Of a stretch of 64,000 nucleotides of DNA, positions 1 through 8,271 are shown in pieces. The stretch lies in NCBI GenBank assembly GCA_964346765.1, contig CAYFWB010000010.1:1-64000 (forward strand). The letters are read 5' to 3'. Every line of letters begins with the position of its first letter. Within the stretch, counting starts at the first letter, position 1. This DNA comes from JBGSPQ01 sp964346765 (GTDB lineage Bacteria; Patescibacteriota; Gracilibacteria; UBA1369). The position numbers and the translations under genes were made by a program. The notes under the pieces were generated by a model. The model was not told where the DNA came from and did no database searches. It was given only the letters and a program-made list of their open reading frames with translations.

Positions 1-75
1 CGGTTAACAAAACAAAAACTTAACTACAGTGTCCTAAATGTCTGAAACTACTACACTTTTAATTGGCAATTTTTC

Positions 76-444
76 TTAAAACATATCCTCCATGTCCACC
101 GCCACCCACTGGTCTTCTATTTCGGGCTTTTTTTTGAGTTTGATTTCTATGCTTGGCCTTTCCAGATCCTCTCTCCTTTTTTGATGTCCCGTGCCACCGA
201 TTCTGGCTTCTTTGACCTGTCTGGTGATCTGAAAATCCATTGTGTTCAAATTGAATTCAACCACTCTTTGCACTCCGATATCCACTTCTTCTATGCCCAT
301 ATCGGCATAGAGGGGCGTTTCTTCATCTTTAATTATTCTGGCGCCGGCAGATTTCACTTTCCCCAGAATTTCTTCAAATCTGTCGTTGGCCGCCGACATG
401 GCGGTATCGTCAATTTCTTTTAGTGGTTTTTCGTCGAATTGCAT
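76..444 (-). CDS. Small acidic protein of unknown function
   Basis: A 122-residue charged, soluble protein with no signal peptide and no membrane segment. I do not recognise a family. The N-terminal half looks helical. The middle has several beta-like stretches (EVDIGVQRVVEFNLNTMDFQ), and the C-terminus is acidic with a lysine-rich run before it. It lies 39 bases downstream of the MEMO-like gene in the same direction, so it is probably the last gene of the SLH-DUF3160 / MEMO-like transcript. No function can be proposed from the sequence. Confidence 0.6.
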   Translation of the reverse strand: MQFDEKPLKEIDDTAMSAANDRFEEILGKVKSAGARIIKDEETPLYADMGIEEVDIGVQRVVEFNLNTMDFQITRQVKEARIGGTGHQKRREDLERPSIEIKLKKKPEIEDQWVAVDMEDMF

Positions 445-483
445 GGTGAGTGGGTTAAAGACATGTTCATGTTAGCATATTTT

Positions 484-1371
484 TTAATCACCGTAAGAGT
501 TATTTTTTTTGTAGATTTGTGTAATGTAGCTGGTGGTTTCGTTGACGATGTCGGTTGAATATTCTTCCGAGTTTACGGCTTTGATATGCTCCAGAGAGGA
601 TGTGAATATTTCATTTTGCAGGCGGGTCTGGATGTATTGGGCGCCGCGGGAATCTATGTTGTTTGGCTGGTGCAGGAGCATGATTTGAGCGGGATCGGCT
701 GATTTAATAACGGCGATGGTATCCCTGTCTTTTTGATCGGCTTCTGATTTTGGCAGGTAGTGGGAGAAGTCGGTGCTTTGGACAATAAGGGTTGATGATG
801 GGCTTATGTTTTGAACCAATGTTTTATATAGGGAATCCAATTGCTCTTTTGTGCTGTCGATGCGGATTGCAAGCGGAACCATGGAGGCATTTGGGAAATG
901 GTGTTTAATGAAGGGCGTTTCCGTATGGATACCGTGCTCGCGTTTGAATAAATCCGATTTGGAGATGAGGCTGTTTTCGCTTAAAATTTTTTGTACTAAA
1001 TTTTTATCCGTTTCCAGCGTACCGAAGACGGTTTCAAAACTTTTTACCGTGGTGGAAAAAGGTGTGGTTCCCCCATTAAAGTGGTCGGGGGAGAGCAGGA
1101 TGACGGTTTTGTATTGATTGGAAGAGATTTTTTGGAAGGTTTGGGCGATTAAGTCTTTGGCCAGCAGGTGGTGCGGAACCGTTATGCCGGTGACGTTTTC
1201 ATAATTTTCCCAGGAGGTCTGTTCCGTTTGTTTAATAACAGACAGGAAAAAGTTTTTGTCTTTGTAGATGGTGCGTATTTCATCCGGGGAATGCGAACGG
1301 GGCGGCTCCGCAGGAGCCGCCCCGTTAAACAATATCGTGATTATCTGAACTAAAACCAGAATCGCTTTCAT
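484..1371 (-). CDS. MEMO1-family protein (AmmeMemoRadiSam system protein B) with signal peptide
   Basis: A 295-residue protein with the hallmarks of the MEMO1 / AMMECR-associated family: GITVPHHLLA, ILLSPDHF, HGIHTETPF, and DFSHYL towards the C-terminal half. The His and Asp residues in these motifs are the conserved presumed metal-binding positions. The family is related to extradiol dioxygenases, but its reaction in bacteria is not settled. Residues 1-21 form a hydrophobic export signal ending near AAPAE, which suggests action outside the cytoplasm and is unusual for the family. The start lies 3 bases after the stop of the SLH-DUF3160 gene, so the two are co-transcribed. A strong hairpin is embedded in codons about 15-25. 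Confidence 0.85.
   Translation of the reverse strand: MKAILVLVQIITILFNGAAPAEPPRSHSPDEIRTIYKDKNFFLSVIKQTEQTSWENYENVTGITVPHHLLAKDLIAQTFQKISSNQYKTVILLSPDHFNGGTTPFSTTVKSFETVFGTLETDKNLVQKILSENSLISKSDLFKREHGIHTETPFIKHHFPNASMVPLAIRIDSTKEQLDSLYKTLVQNISPSSTLIVQSTDFSHYLPKSEADQKDRDTIAVIKSADPAQIMLLHQPNNIDSRGAQYIQTRLQNEIFTSSLEHIKAVNSEEYSTDIVNETTSYITQIYKKNNSYGD
1296..1326. other. Perfect 14-bp hairpin inside the start of the MEMO-like gene
   Basis: A GC-rich inverted repeat with 14-bp arms (AACGGGGCGGCTCC and its complement) around a 3-base loop. It lies 45-75 bases after the MEMO-like start codon, over the signal-peptide region. It is not followed by a T-run in the minus direction, so it is not a standard terminator. 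In RNA it would be very stable and could reduce translation or transcription of the downstream gene in the operon. Confidence 0.6.
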
Positions 1372-1374
1372 GTA

Positions 1375-4317
1375 CTAATCGGCCAATAAGTGATTATACC
1401 AAAAGTTCTTTTCGGGCATTTGCGAAGGGTTGTCATATACCCATTCCTCCCAGCTTTCGTCGGTATATCTTTCTCCTCCCAAAGGTCCTGTCAGTTCAAA
1501 GTGGTTGAAAGTAAGACCGGCGGTTAAGCGCGGACTGCCTTCGTTGGCCACATAAGCGATCATCACATACGGACTGCCGACTGCTTCGTACAGTATTTGA
1601 CTCTTTATTACATCCGTGTGGATGTCGGCGATCATGGACACGCGTTTTTCCTCTTCATCCATCATAACGTCGCCCATGTCTTCCATCGGGGCGGCTATCC
1701 ATTCCAGATCCTTTGTTCTTAAGGTTTCATATTCTTCATCGGTGATTTGCTCACCTTTCAATTCTTTTTCGGCAATCATCGTGTAGAAATCAACGGCCTC
1801 TTCCAGCGTTTCCAATTTGTAGATTTGGTCGGAAAGCAGGTCGTTGGACTCAAAGCCCTGCCTTGTGAATTTTACAAGTCGTTGTAGGCGGTACCAGAAT
1901 TCCATGTTGGGTTCCACAAAGCCTTTTACAACAGGGGGTATTTCTCCTTCGTTAAAGCCAGCGCCCATTTCGGCGTAGCTTTGTTTGGCGTACAGAAGAG
2001 TGTCGTGCTTAAGTTCGGTGTAGGAACCGAGGAAGGTTTGAATCTGCTTTTCCACGTATGCCTGTGATTGCATGAACAGAGGGTAACCGTCGCCGTATTC
2101 GCCGGTTAATGTTCCCAATAACTCCAGCCAGGCACTGCCCATGGACATGAACCAGCTGTCGTCGGTAACCGACGCTATTTCTCCCGCCACTTCGTCCAGC
2201 TTGCCGTTGAAAGCCTCTATTTCCGCCGACGCGAATCCAAAATCCTGCATCAGTACGTCTCCGGAAAACGCTTTTGCCGTTTCGTCACCGAAAGCGGCGT
2301 TCACAAACAGCGCTGACGGTGTGGAAGGCAATTTTACCTCGGTCATTTCGTCTCCGGCCGTAAGGCTGTTCAAAATCCAGGCATCGTAGGTAAAGCGTTG
2401 GCCGAAAATACGAAAGCCTTTGGTGGCGTTGAGTAAATCCTCTTTGGTCATGTTGAAGACCTCTTCGCTGTAGATGAAATCCGAGAGGATTTTTGGAGGT
2501 TCAAGTTCGTTAAGGTTCATTATCAGTGCGTCTATTTTAGTTTGATCTGCGGCAACAGAGGCGCTGATTTCCATATCTCCAAGCGTATCAACCACGTAAT
2601 CTCTCCAGACCGAATAAATTACGTCGTCGGCCTGTCCGGCATAGAAGCCTGTGATTTTCATGATGTCGTTCCAAGGTTCCAGTACGGACGGATCGGACAT
2701 CAACCAGCTTAGGATTAATGCATCTTGCACGCCCACTTCTTCCCCGAATATGTAGGTGCTTCTGCCCAAATACATCATGGTGCGGAAGTAAGCGCGGAGT
2801 GATGATGTTTTGGTGTAGTGACTGCGGGGCGTGAACTGGGTGTAGTCGGTAATGAGGTCTTTATAGTACTGGCCGAACAACGGTGATTTGCCAAGGTCGG
2901 ACGCGGCATAAATGTCGGTGAGTTCCTGTTCCATGGCGGAATATAGTTCCGCGGAGAATCTGGACCGGTAGGTTTCCAGCCAGGCTTTTGCGTTGGCGAT
3001 GTTGTCTATTGTCTTGTCGTTCTCATTCCAGTCGTTCCGGGCTTCGGTGGTGTCAAAGTAATCGGGTTTTTCCCACTGGGCGTTTTCCACCAGGGCCCGC
3101 GCCACGGTGATTTGCGCGGCGATGTTTTCGCATCTGTAGGCCACGGTTGTGTCGGCCGCCCCGTCCATGCAGGCGAGGGCGCGGGCCTGCAGTTTTTCGT
3201 TGAAAGTCCTCAATTTCGCCCCCAACTCTTCTTTCTCCAGTTTTTCCAAAGTGTTTTCAAAGTACTTGTGAAAAGCATGCAATACCGCGTCTGTAGTAAT
3301 CAGTTTGGCATTGTGCGGTTCACGATCAATTTCCATATATTGCCCTCCTATTTCATCCAACACGCCAAGCATTTCATCATACTCAGTGTAATAGTTAAAT
3401 TCATTAAACTTGGTATCTTCCAAAGGAATCAAAACAAATTTATTTTGTTCCAACAGAGCTTGGCGCTCCGCCGTAAGATCAATTTCCAGGAAGTCCATCA
3501 CATCATCATAATTGGATGCGGAAGACACATCGGTTTGTGTTTCGTTAATCGAAGCGGAGAAATTCATGGATTTAAGTTCCGGAATGTCGGATGAAAAAGT
3601 TCCGATTTCAGAAGCAGTCAATTTGGCGGGCGCAACGGAAGTCATACTCTCCTCCCTTTGTTTGATGATGTCGTAAGTGACAACAGAGTCCCCGTTTTCT
3701 CCAAAGCTTTCCAGCAAATACGCCTCCTGTGTTCCATCCTGATATTTGTTCAGACGGGTTATCATATCGGCCATCTGTCCGCGGGTAAGTCCTGCTCCGA
3801 AAGAATTAATTTCTTGAGGAATCATGTTATATTCGCTTGCAGTATCAACATAGCGTTTGTACCATGGATCGCTTTCCGCGCCGGCATCCAACTCGTATCC
3901 CAGCTCGGTGATTTTTAAAGCCTCCACAAAATTTACGGTTTGCGCGGGCTTGAAAGTTCCGTCGGGATATCCCTCCACTATGCCGAGGTCCTTGGCCGTA
4001 CAGACATATTTTACGTACCAGTCGTCTCCGGACACATCCGGAAAACATGAACTCGCGGCGCCCGACATATCGGCATCGGAAGCCTCAAGAATAATCTTTA
4101 AAAGTTCAGCCCTGTTAATGGTCTGATTGGCTTTATAGGTGCCATCGGGGTAGCCTTCAACCACTCCCTCGCCCACCAAAAATGTGATGGCGTTCTCGTA
4201 AGTGGTGCCGTCTATGTCGCTTAATGAAACTGTTTCGGCCGCACTGGAGAGCCAAAACATTCCAAAAAGAGAAAAGAGAGCAACCCCCGCAAGAAGCGAT
4301 GAGATAAATCTTTTCAT
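1375..4317 (-). CDS. Exported SLH-domain protein with DUF3160 domain
   Basis: A 980-residue exported protein. Residues 1-27 are a signal peptide (hydrophobic core, cut near SSAAE). Three SLH modules follow at about residues 33-210, with motifs such as GVVEGYPDGTYKANQTINRAE and GIVEGYPDGTFKP. SLH modules anchor proteins to secondary cell-wall polymer. From about residue 290 to the end it matches the DUF3160 family (DAVLHAFHKYFENTLEKLE, many Trp/Tyr-rich helices), which occurs on surfaces of diverse bacteria and archaea and has no known activity. It is the first gene of a minus-strand transcript with the MEMO-like gene. An extended -10 promoter lies about 30-40 bases upstream of the ATG. Confidence 0.85.
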   Translation of the reverse strand: MKRFISSLLAGVALFSLFGMFWLSSAAETVSLSDIDGTTYENAITFLVGEGVVEGYPDGTYKANQTINRAELLKIILEASDADMSGAASSCFPDVSGDDWYVKYVCTAKDLGIVEGYPDGTFKPAQTVNFVEALKITELGYELDAGAESDPWYKRYVDTASEYNMIPQEINSFGAGLTRGQMADMITRLNKYQDGTQEAYLLESFGENGDSVVTYDIIKQREESMTSVAPAKLTASEIGTFSSDIPELKSMNFSASINETQTDVSSASNYDDVMDFLEIDLTAERQALLEQNKFVLIPLEDTKFNEFNYYTEYDEMLGVLDEIGGQYMEIDREPHNAKLITTDAVLHAFHKYFENTLEKLEKEELGAKLRTFNEKLQARALACMDGAADTTVAYRCENIAAQITVARALVENAQWEKPDYFDTTEARNDWNENDKTIDNIANAKAWLETYRSRFSAELYSAMEQELTDIYAASDLGKSPLFGQYYKDLITDYTQFTPRSHYTKTSSLRAYFRTMMYLGRSTYIFGEEVGVQDALILSWLMSDPSVLEPWNDIMKITGFYAGQADDVIYSVWRDYVVDTLGDMEISASVAADQTKIDALIMNLNELEPPKILSDFIYSEEVFNMTKEDLLNATKGFRIFGQRFTYDAWILNSLTAGDEMTEVKLPSTPSALFVNAAFGDETAKAFSGDVLMQDFGFASAEIEAFNGKLDEVAGEIASVTDDSWFMSMGSAWLELLGTLTGEYGDGYPLFMQSQAYVEKQIQTFLGSYTELKHDTLLYAKQSYAEMGAGFNEGEIPPVVKGFVEPNMEFWYRLQRLVKFTRQGFESNDLLSDQIYKLETLEEAVDFYTMIAEKELKGEQITDEEYETLRTKDLEWIAAPMEDMGDVMMDEEEKRVSMIADIHTDVIKSQILYEAVGSPYVMIAYVANEGSPRLTAGLTFNHFELTGPLGGERYTDESWEEWVYDNPSQMPEKNFWYNHLLAD

Positions 4318-4345
4318 TGAAAAGAAATTAAGAAATACAATGAAT

Positions 4346-4354
4346 ATTTTAACA
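4346..4354 (-). promoter_or_regulatory. Extended -10 promoter for the SLH-DUF3160 operon
   Basis: On the minus strand the sequence reads TGTTAAAAT, an extended -10 (TG-n-TAAAAT), about 30 bases before the ATG at 4317. No good -35 is visible, which is typical of extended -10 promoters. Confidence 0.4.
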
Positions 4355-4456
4355 CGAATTCATCAAATGATATTACATTTTTTTGTTTTTATAGTATACA
4401 ACCGCGAGAGGTTTTGACTCCGGCGGGGAGGTAAGGTCGGGAGCTTGTTTGTATTT

Positions 4457-4486
4457 GACCTTCCACGTTGTTTAACGTGGAAGGTC
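4457..4486. repeat. Intergenic hairpin repeat, copy 1
   Basis: Perfect 13-bp stem GACCTTCCACGTT with a 4-base loop. It is preceded on plus by gcttgtttgtatt, and the same arrangement with the same stem core recurs at 5966-6010. The stop codon of the truncated CKKW-family ORF lies inside this hairpin. There is no T-run in either direction, so terminator activity is uncertain. Confidence 0.6.
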
Positions 4487-4648
4487 GGTTTGGGGAAAGA
4501 GTTCTCGGCAACGGGTGAATGAGGTTTCGCGGATGTGCGGGTTTTGGGCGGCGAATTTTAGCGCGTCGGCGTAGGCCTGCCGGAACTCCGCGTGTTTTTC
4601 GCGCAAGTTTTGCATTTGATCAAGCCATTTTTTACAGTTTTCACGCAT
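4472..4648 (-). pseudogene. Truncated copy of the CKKW-family gene
   Basis: The ATG at 4648 opens a 58-codon frame, MRENCKKWLDQMQNLREKH and onwards. It matches the first 50 or so residues of the two genes at 59673-60446 and 60508-61281 almost residue for residue, including FRQAYADALKFA, NPHIRETSFTRCREL. It then breaks off into the hairpin repeat and stops. The intact relatives have 257 residues, so about 200 are missing. The region before the ATG (CGGTGAAAAATG) is also shared with the intact copies, so this is a real gene remnant produced by duplication and deletion. Confidence 0.8.
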
Positions 4649-4716
4649 TTTTCACCGGGTGAATGAAAGTTTAAGAATAAAAAATCAAAGGAAAATTAAG
4701 TATTCAAATTTCAAAC

Positions 4717-5871
4717 TTATTTCATAATATTCACCGAAGGACGAAAACCGAAAGCATCAACCTGATCAACAGGATCGTACCTGCCCAGGCTTATCAGACG
4801 GTCGCTCCGCGCCCAGTACGCAACCGGCACATAGTGCGACACAATATTATAACTTTCTGTCAAATATGTTCCCCTCCATTCGCCATTTTCATAATCCATT
4901 AAAACCGGCTTTTCTTTACCCAATAAGGAGGTTAACTGCATCCAAAGATATTGTTCGGATGTTTGACCTTTTTCATGCTTGTATTTGGTGGGATTTTCCA
5001 TCTTTTCTTTATCCTGCATCGCGGCATGTAATTGTTGAATTTGCAGTATTTCCGTTTGACCCTTTATACAGCTCCCTTTTCTATCTATCCTTTTCCTGCC
5101 TCCGATTACACCCTTGGTTTCATCGGATTCTAGCGGTATTACCTCCATATCCTCCACAAAGCAAATCTGCCAGGCCCCGTTTATATTAATCGCGTCTTCT
5201 TTTTTTAGACCCCCGTGGTTTTTCTCATCATATTGCTTGGGATAATACACCAGCTGGCTTTCATCAAAACCTTCCCAAACCCATACGGGATAATCAGCTT
5301 CACTTCTATTAAACTCCACCTTCTCCCCACCCGCGCCAAAAATGCCGGTCGTTTGGTCCAGCTCCCTCACCTTGTCTTTAAACTTGCCCGCCATCGTTTT
5401 TAAATCATAGCCAAACGGCACAATCAGCATTTTGGTAAATCCCTGCGCGCTCTTTTCTTTGATGATTTCAAGATTTTCCGGCTTGCGTAAAGTTTTTTGC
5501 ACCTCTTGCCACTTAGGCATGGGATATTTTTTACCACCCCGTTCAATAACCGGATTTGTTGTACCCTTAGCTAATTCTTTTCGGCCAAACAACCCCGACT
5601 TCCACGCCACATCAACCTGCGACTCGTACTGCTCTTTCAACTTCAGATGTTTTAACTCCGGCGCGACATTCGCATCTTTCATCTCCCTCAACTTGCCGAT
5701 TTCACTATCCGGCCCCTTTAAAATATCGCGCATTTGGTAAAAAAGTACCCTGCACTCACTAAAATCCCGTTTGATAAGCTCCTCCGCGTACACGCGAGCG
5801 AACACTTCCTTCAGCTCTTTCAGCTGGTTAAGTTCCGCATACAGTTTTTTACAATCAAGTTTGTCGGACAT
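4717..5871 (-). CDS. CKKW-family protein, divergent long member
   Basis: A 384-residue soluble protein from the ATG at 5871. The frame is open 20 codons further upstream, but that stretch does not look coding. The N-terminal helical domain (DCKKLYAELNQLKEL, then YAEELIKRDFSECRVLFYQ) parallels the N-termini of the paired genes at 59.7-61.3 kb: CKK at the start, a YA-x2-L motif, then CR-x-LFY. A middle motif, PKWQEVQKTLRKPEN, also has a counterpart there (WVDVEKALKKYPD). The C-terminus (VAYWARSDRLISLGRY, AFGFRPSVNI) resembles the ending of DUF4256 / formylglycine-enzyme-like domains. Function unknown. It lies beside a truncated copy of its own family. Confidence 0.7.
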   Translation of the reverse strand: MSDKLDCKKLYAELNQLKELKEVFARVYAEELIKRDFSECRVLFYQMRDILKGPDSEIGKLREMKDANVAPELKHLKLKEQYESQVDVAWKSGLFGRKELAKGTTNPVIERGGKKYPMPKWQEVQKTLRKPENLEIIKEKSAQGFTKMLIVPFGYDLKTMAGKFKDKVRELDQTTGIFGAGGEKVEFNRSEADYPVWVWEGFDESQLVYYPKQYDEKNHGGLKKEDAININGAWQICFVEDMEVIPLESDETKGVIGGRKRIDRKGSCIKGQTEILQIQQLHAAMQDKEKMENPTKYKHEKGQTSEQYLWMQLTSLLGKEKPVLMDYENGEWRGTYLTESYNIVSHYVPVAYWARSDRLISLGRYDPVDQVDAFGFRPSVNIMK

Positions 5872-5978
5872 GGGCGAGTCGCGAGAGGGGTTATATCCGA
5901 TTATTATACACCAAATAGCGTGCTTTTGCACTATTCTTTGGGTACATTGCGATATGCGAGCGGGGGCTTGTTTGTATT

Positions 5979-6010
5979 CAACCTTCCACGTTGGTTGACG
6001 TGGAAGGTTG
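5979..6010. repeat. Intergenic hairpin repeat, copy 2
   Basis: 13-bp perfect stem CAACCTTCCACGT with a 6-base loop. It shares the core stem CCTTCCACGT and the 13-base left flank with the copy at 4457-4486. It begins 4 bases past the stop of the alkyladenine glycosylase gene, so it may act as its 3' processing or weak termination signal. Confidence 0.6.
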
Positions 6011-6014
6011 GGGG

Positions 6015-6521
6015 CTACCCTGCTTTGAGTAAATAGCGATAGGTTTTTTTTGCCCAGACGGGGCCGGCGTAGGTGACGCCGATGCGCGGTGCTGTTTGTA
6101 TAAGTTTTTTGTGCGGGCGTGTTTCGGGGGGCGCAAAATAGAGTCCGGTTTGAGGGGTGGCGGGAAGTCCGTTGTATGAGCCGTCTATCCCCAGGGCTTT
6201 GGTGAGTTTTCCTGGGCCGTTAAAGTCCCCCGCTCCACGGATGAGGAGGGCGGCCGGATAACCTGCGGGGCCGGTGACGATATTCAACATCCAATACATC
6301 CCGTAACACAAATAGACATAGAAAACGCCGGCCGCCTCGTACATCACCCGTGTACGCTTTGTGCAACCTTTACTGGCATGGCAGGCCAGATCGTTTGGCC
6401 CGTCGTAGGCTTCCAGCTCGGTAATTGTCAGAGCCCGCCCATCTTTAATCAACGTTGCCCCGATCAAATCCTCGGCCACTTTAAGTACCGGCCGGTTAAA
6501 AAAATCTTCTTTCAGATACAT
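6015..6521 (-). CDS. mpg: DNA-3-methyladenine glycosylase (AAG/MPG family)
   Basis: A 168-residue member of the mammalian-type alkyladenine DNA glycosylase family (Mpg/AAG). These enzymes remove 3-methyladenine, hypoxanthine and similar damaged bases in base-excision repair. Visible signatures are the start FFNRPVLKVAEDLIGATL, the active-site segment ITELEAYDGPNDLACHA with the catalytic Glu, the DNA-intercalating and fold motif VFYVYLCYGMYWMLNIVTG, and ALLIRGAG. It is slightly shorter than the usual 180-200 residues but has all core blocks. It stands alone, with a hairpin repeat just past its stop. Confidence 0.93.
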   Translation of the reverse strand: MYLKEDFFNRPVLKVAEDLIGATLIKDGRALTITELEAYDGPNDLACHASKGCTKRTRVMYEAAGVFYVYLCYGMYWMLNIVTGPAGYPAALLIRGAGDFNGPGKLTKALGIDGSYNGLPATPQTGLYFAPPETRPHKKLIQTAPRIGVTYAGPVWAKKTYRYLLKAG

Positions 6522-6823
6522 AATTGTTAGAAAAATTGTGATAATGCTTTCCCGCTAATCGATGTCCAAATCAGAAATACATAAAATCAAACAAGAAGTT
6601 AAGTAAAAAGCATTGAAAACGATGAGAAACGACAAGTATTATCTGGAAAGAGCAATAGTTACAAAGAGAGAGAGGGTGTATCGCCCCAGACTTGCTTAAT
6701 TGTATTTGAATGAACACCTTTGGGTAGTGAAATTATCCTTTATAGTTATCTGTTAACCCTTGTAAAAAGCCTTACATTTTTATATTTTTTATAGTATAAG
6801 TACTACTCATTAATATTTATTTT
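6522..6823 (+). promoter_or_regulatory. 302-base intergenic region with probable promoter for the 6.8 kb gene cluster
   Basis: The region separates the divergent glycosylase and the plus-strand unknown cluster. A possible promoter is TTGTAA at 6760-6765 with an AT-rich -10 region around 6783-6795 (TATTTT or TATAGT), just before the ATG at 6824. A short frame from ATG 6562 runs to 6699 but is broken by an in-frame TAA at 6604. It may be the remnant of a small gene. Nothing else is recognisable. Confidence 0.35.
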
Positions 6824-7156
6824 ATGGAACAACATTTATTGATTGTGGAAATAGTAGCCCTGGCGACGGGACTGACAGTGATCGCAATTGAAACGGTAAT
6901 AATTTTTTTACTTAACAAGCATATTAAAGCGCTGGAAAATCATATGCATGCAACTGATCAACTGATCCAAAGGTTCGAAGTAAAAATAAATTATCATTTA
7001 GACCATCTTAATGATCATTCACATATTATAGAATCAATGTTAAAAACGATTTGCGGAAACGAAGCAAAGCCGCGTACCAGAATTCAGAACGGCATTAGAA
7101 ATAGGACGGATAAGGTCGCGACAGGTACGAATCATGACGAACAAGCGGTCACTTAA
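6824..7156 (+). CDS. Small single-pass membrane protein with coiled coil
   Basis: A 110-residue protein with one N-terminal membrane segment (about residues 5-30, IVEIVALATGLTVIAIETVIIFLL). A helical stretch rich in His, Asp and Asn follows and can form a coiled coil, as in DUF948-type small membrane proteins. A basic, low-complexity tail ends it. I recognise no family with certainty. It is the first gene of an AT-rich cluster of unknown small genes on the plus strand. Confidence 0.55.
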   Translation: MEQHLLIVEIVALATGLTVIAIETVIIFLLNKHIKALENHMHATDQLIQRFEVKINYHLDHLNDHSHIIESMLKTICGNEAKPRTRIQNGIRNRTDKVATGTNHDEQAVT

Positions 7157-7183
7157 CCTTTTTTCATTGTGTTCTTATCGCTT

Positions 7184-7768
7184 ATGGCTTGTAATACTAT
7201 GGAATCTAAAGTAAAAAAAACAGATATGGATGGTGTTGAAATACTGTCAGACAATGAAAGAATAGCGATTAAAATTATTGATTCGTTGCCAGTCACACCA
7301 CCTTCTTCCGATCATGACATTGCTACCGAGCTTTATGTTGGCCCAAAAGTTGTCCCCGATTTATTGGATTTATTCATGGAAGCCAATTCAAAGTTCCGTG
7401 GTGATGAAAAAAAAATACGTGAGGTTTGCCAATGTATCACTAAGGAGTGTCGACGCAGAACTCAAGAAGCGAGGCAAGCATATATTAGTAAATATGGTTT
7501 CAGAGGAAATAATATTGATAAACCGGATATTATTTACCGGATGTTACGGAATTTGATAAGAACAAATAAACGAGATATTAAGGAAACTGTTCCAAATGAC
7601 GCGAACAATAATGACAATGCATCAGATCAAAGTCCCTCATTAAGCGATAATGAGCTATCTGACTTGATAAATGCATTTAGGGGGGAAACGGGCATAACTA
7701 TACGGGAAGAATCCTTTCAAACGAAGGCGCAAGTAAAGGGGTCTTTAAATAAAAAAAATAATGATTGA
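7184..7768 (+). CDS. Unknown helical protein, paralogue of the gene at 8272
   Basis: About 194 residues from ATG 7184. GTG 7169 and ATG 7199 are alternative starts, and none has a clear ribosome site. Soluble, highly charged and helical. The segment EILSDNERIAIKIID is matched in the gene at 8272 by EVLSLEQRIAIDILD. Both then have a P-(D/S)-L-x2-L-(F/Y)-x-EA motif and a C-x3-(I/L)-x-KE-x2-RR motif at the same spacing, so the two are paralogues. The tail from residue 130 is Asn/Asp/Ser-rich. The next gene overlaps its end by 8 bases, indicating one transcript. Function unknown. Confidence 0.6.
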   Translation: MACNTMESKVKKTDMDGVEILSDNERIAIKIIDSLPVTPPSSDHDIATELYVGPKVVPDLLDLFMEANSKFRGDEKKIREVCQCITKECRRRTQEARQAYISKYGFRGNNIDKPDIIYRMLRNLIRTNKRDIKETVPNDANNNDNASDQSPSLSDNELSDLINAFRGETGITIREESFQTKAQVKGSLNKKNND

Positions 7769-8252
7769 TAAATACGGTTCAGACTTACATGGAATCACAA
7801 CTTTTCAACTTGAGCTTGAGAAAATAATGGATGAAAAAAAACGCGCCCGCGACTCTGATTCGATTGAAGATTCTGGGGATTCAAAAAAAGCGCTCGGCAC
7901 ATTGGATTTGGTACTTTTTGAAGATGCAAAAAACCTGTTGTATCTTCTATTAAGTATGCAAGAAAAGCGACCGGAAGGAGCCAAAAAATTAATTACAACA
8001 GTAAAAAAACGTCAACCCGCGGTTTGGGAATTATTAAGGAAAATTCTACGCGGAAGTCAGATGGATACTATAAATGAAATCAGGGCCAGGCGAGAGGAGA
8101 GAAGAGAGGCAGGGGCTTTATATGATAGTATCCTTAAAGATATTGACAGAGCAGACGCGCAAGCGAGAAGTAAAATCAGAAAGCGTTTTTCTTCAATTAT
8201 CGGGGAAGCTGTCCGGAATGAGAACGACCAGAATAGCGATAATAATAAATAA
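7761..8252 (+). CDS. Unknown charged helical protein
   Basis: 163 residues, starting at an ATG that overlaps the previous gene by 8 bases, so it is probably translationally coupled. Very rich in Lys, Arg, Glu and Asp. Helices are predicted through DLVLFEDAKNLLYLLLSMQ and the strongly basic/acidic region INEIRARREERREAG. No signal, membrane segment or known motif. Part of the run of four AT-rich unknown genes from 7.2 to 9.1 kb. Confidence 0.55.
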   Translation: MIDKYGSDLHGITTFQLELEKIMDEKKRARDSDSIEDSGDSKKALGTLDLVLFEDAKNLLYLLLSMQEKRPEGAKKLITTVKKRQPAVWELLRKILRGSQMDTINEIRARREERREAGALYDSILKDIDRADAQARSKIRKRFSSIIGEAVRNENDQNSDNNK

Positions 8253-8271
8253 TTTTCTTTAATTTTTAATA

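Noticed and set aside
4457..4486. Standard intrinsic terminator
   Set aside because: Strong stem but no T-run on either strand, and it recurs with its flank elsewhere, so it was called a repeat.
6562..6699. Small gene of 45 codons
   Set aside because: It has an in-frame TAA after 14 codons and no recognisable product. Kept only as a note in the intergenic entry.
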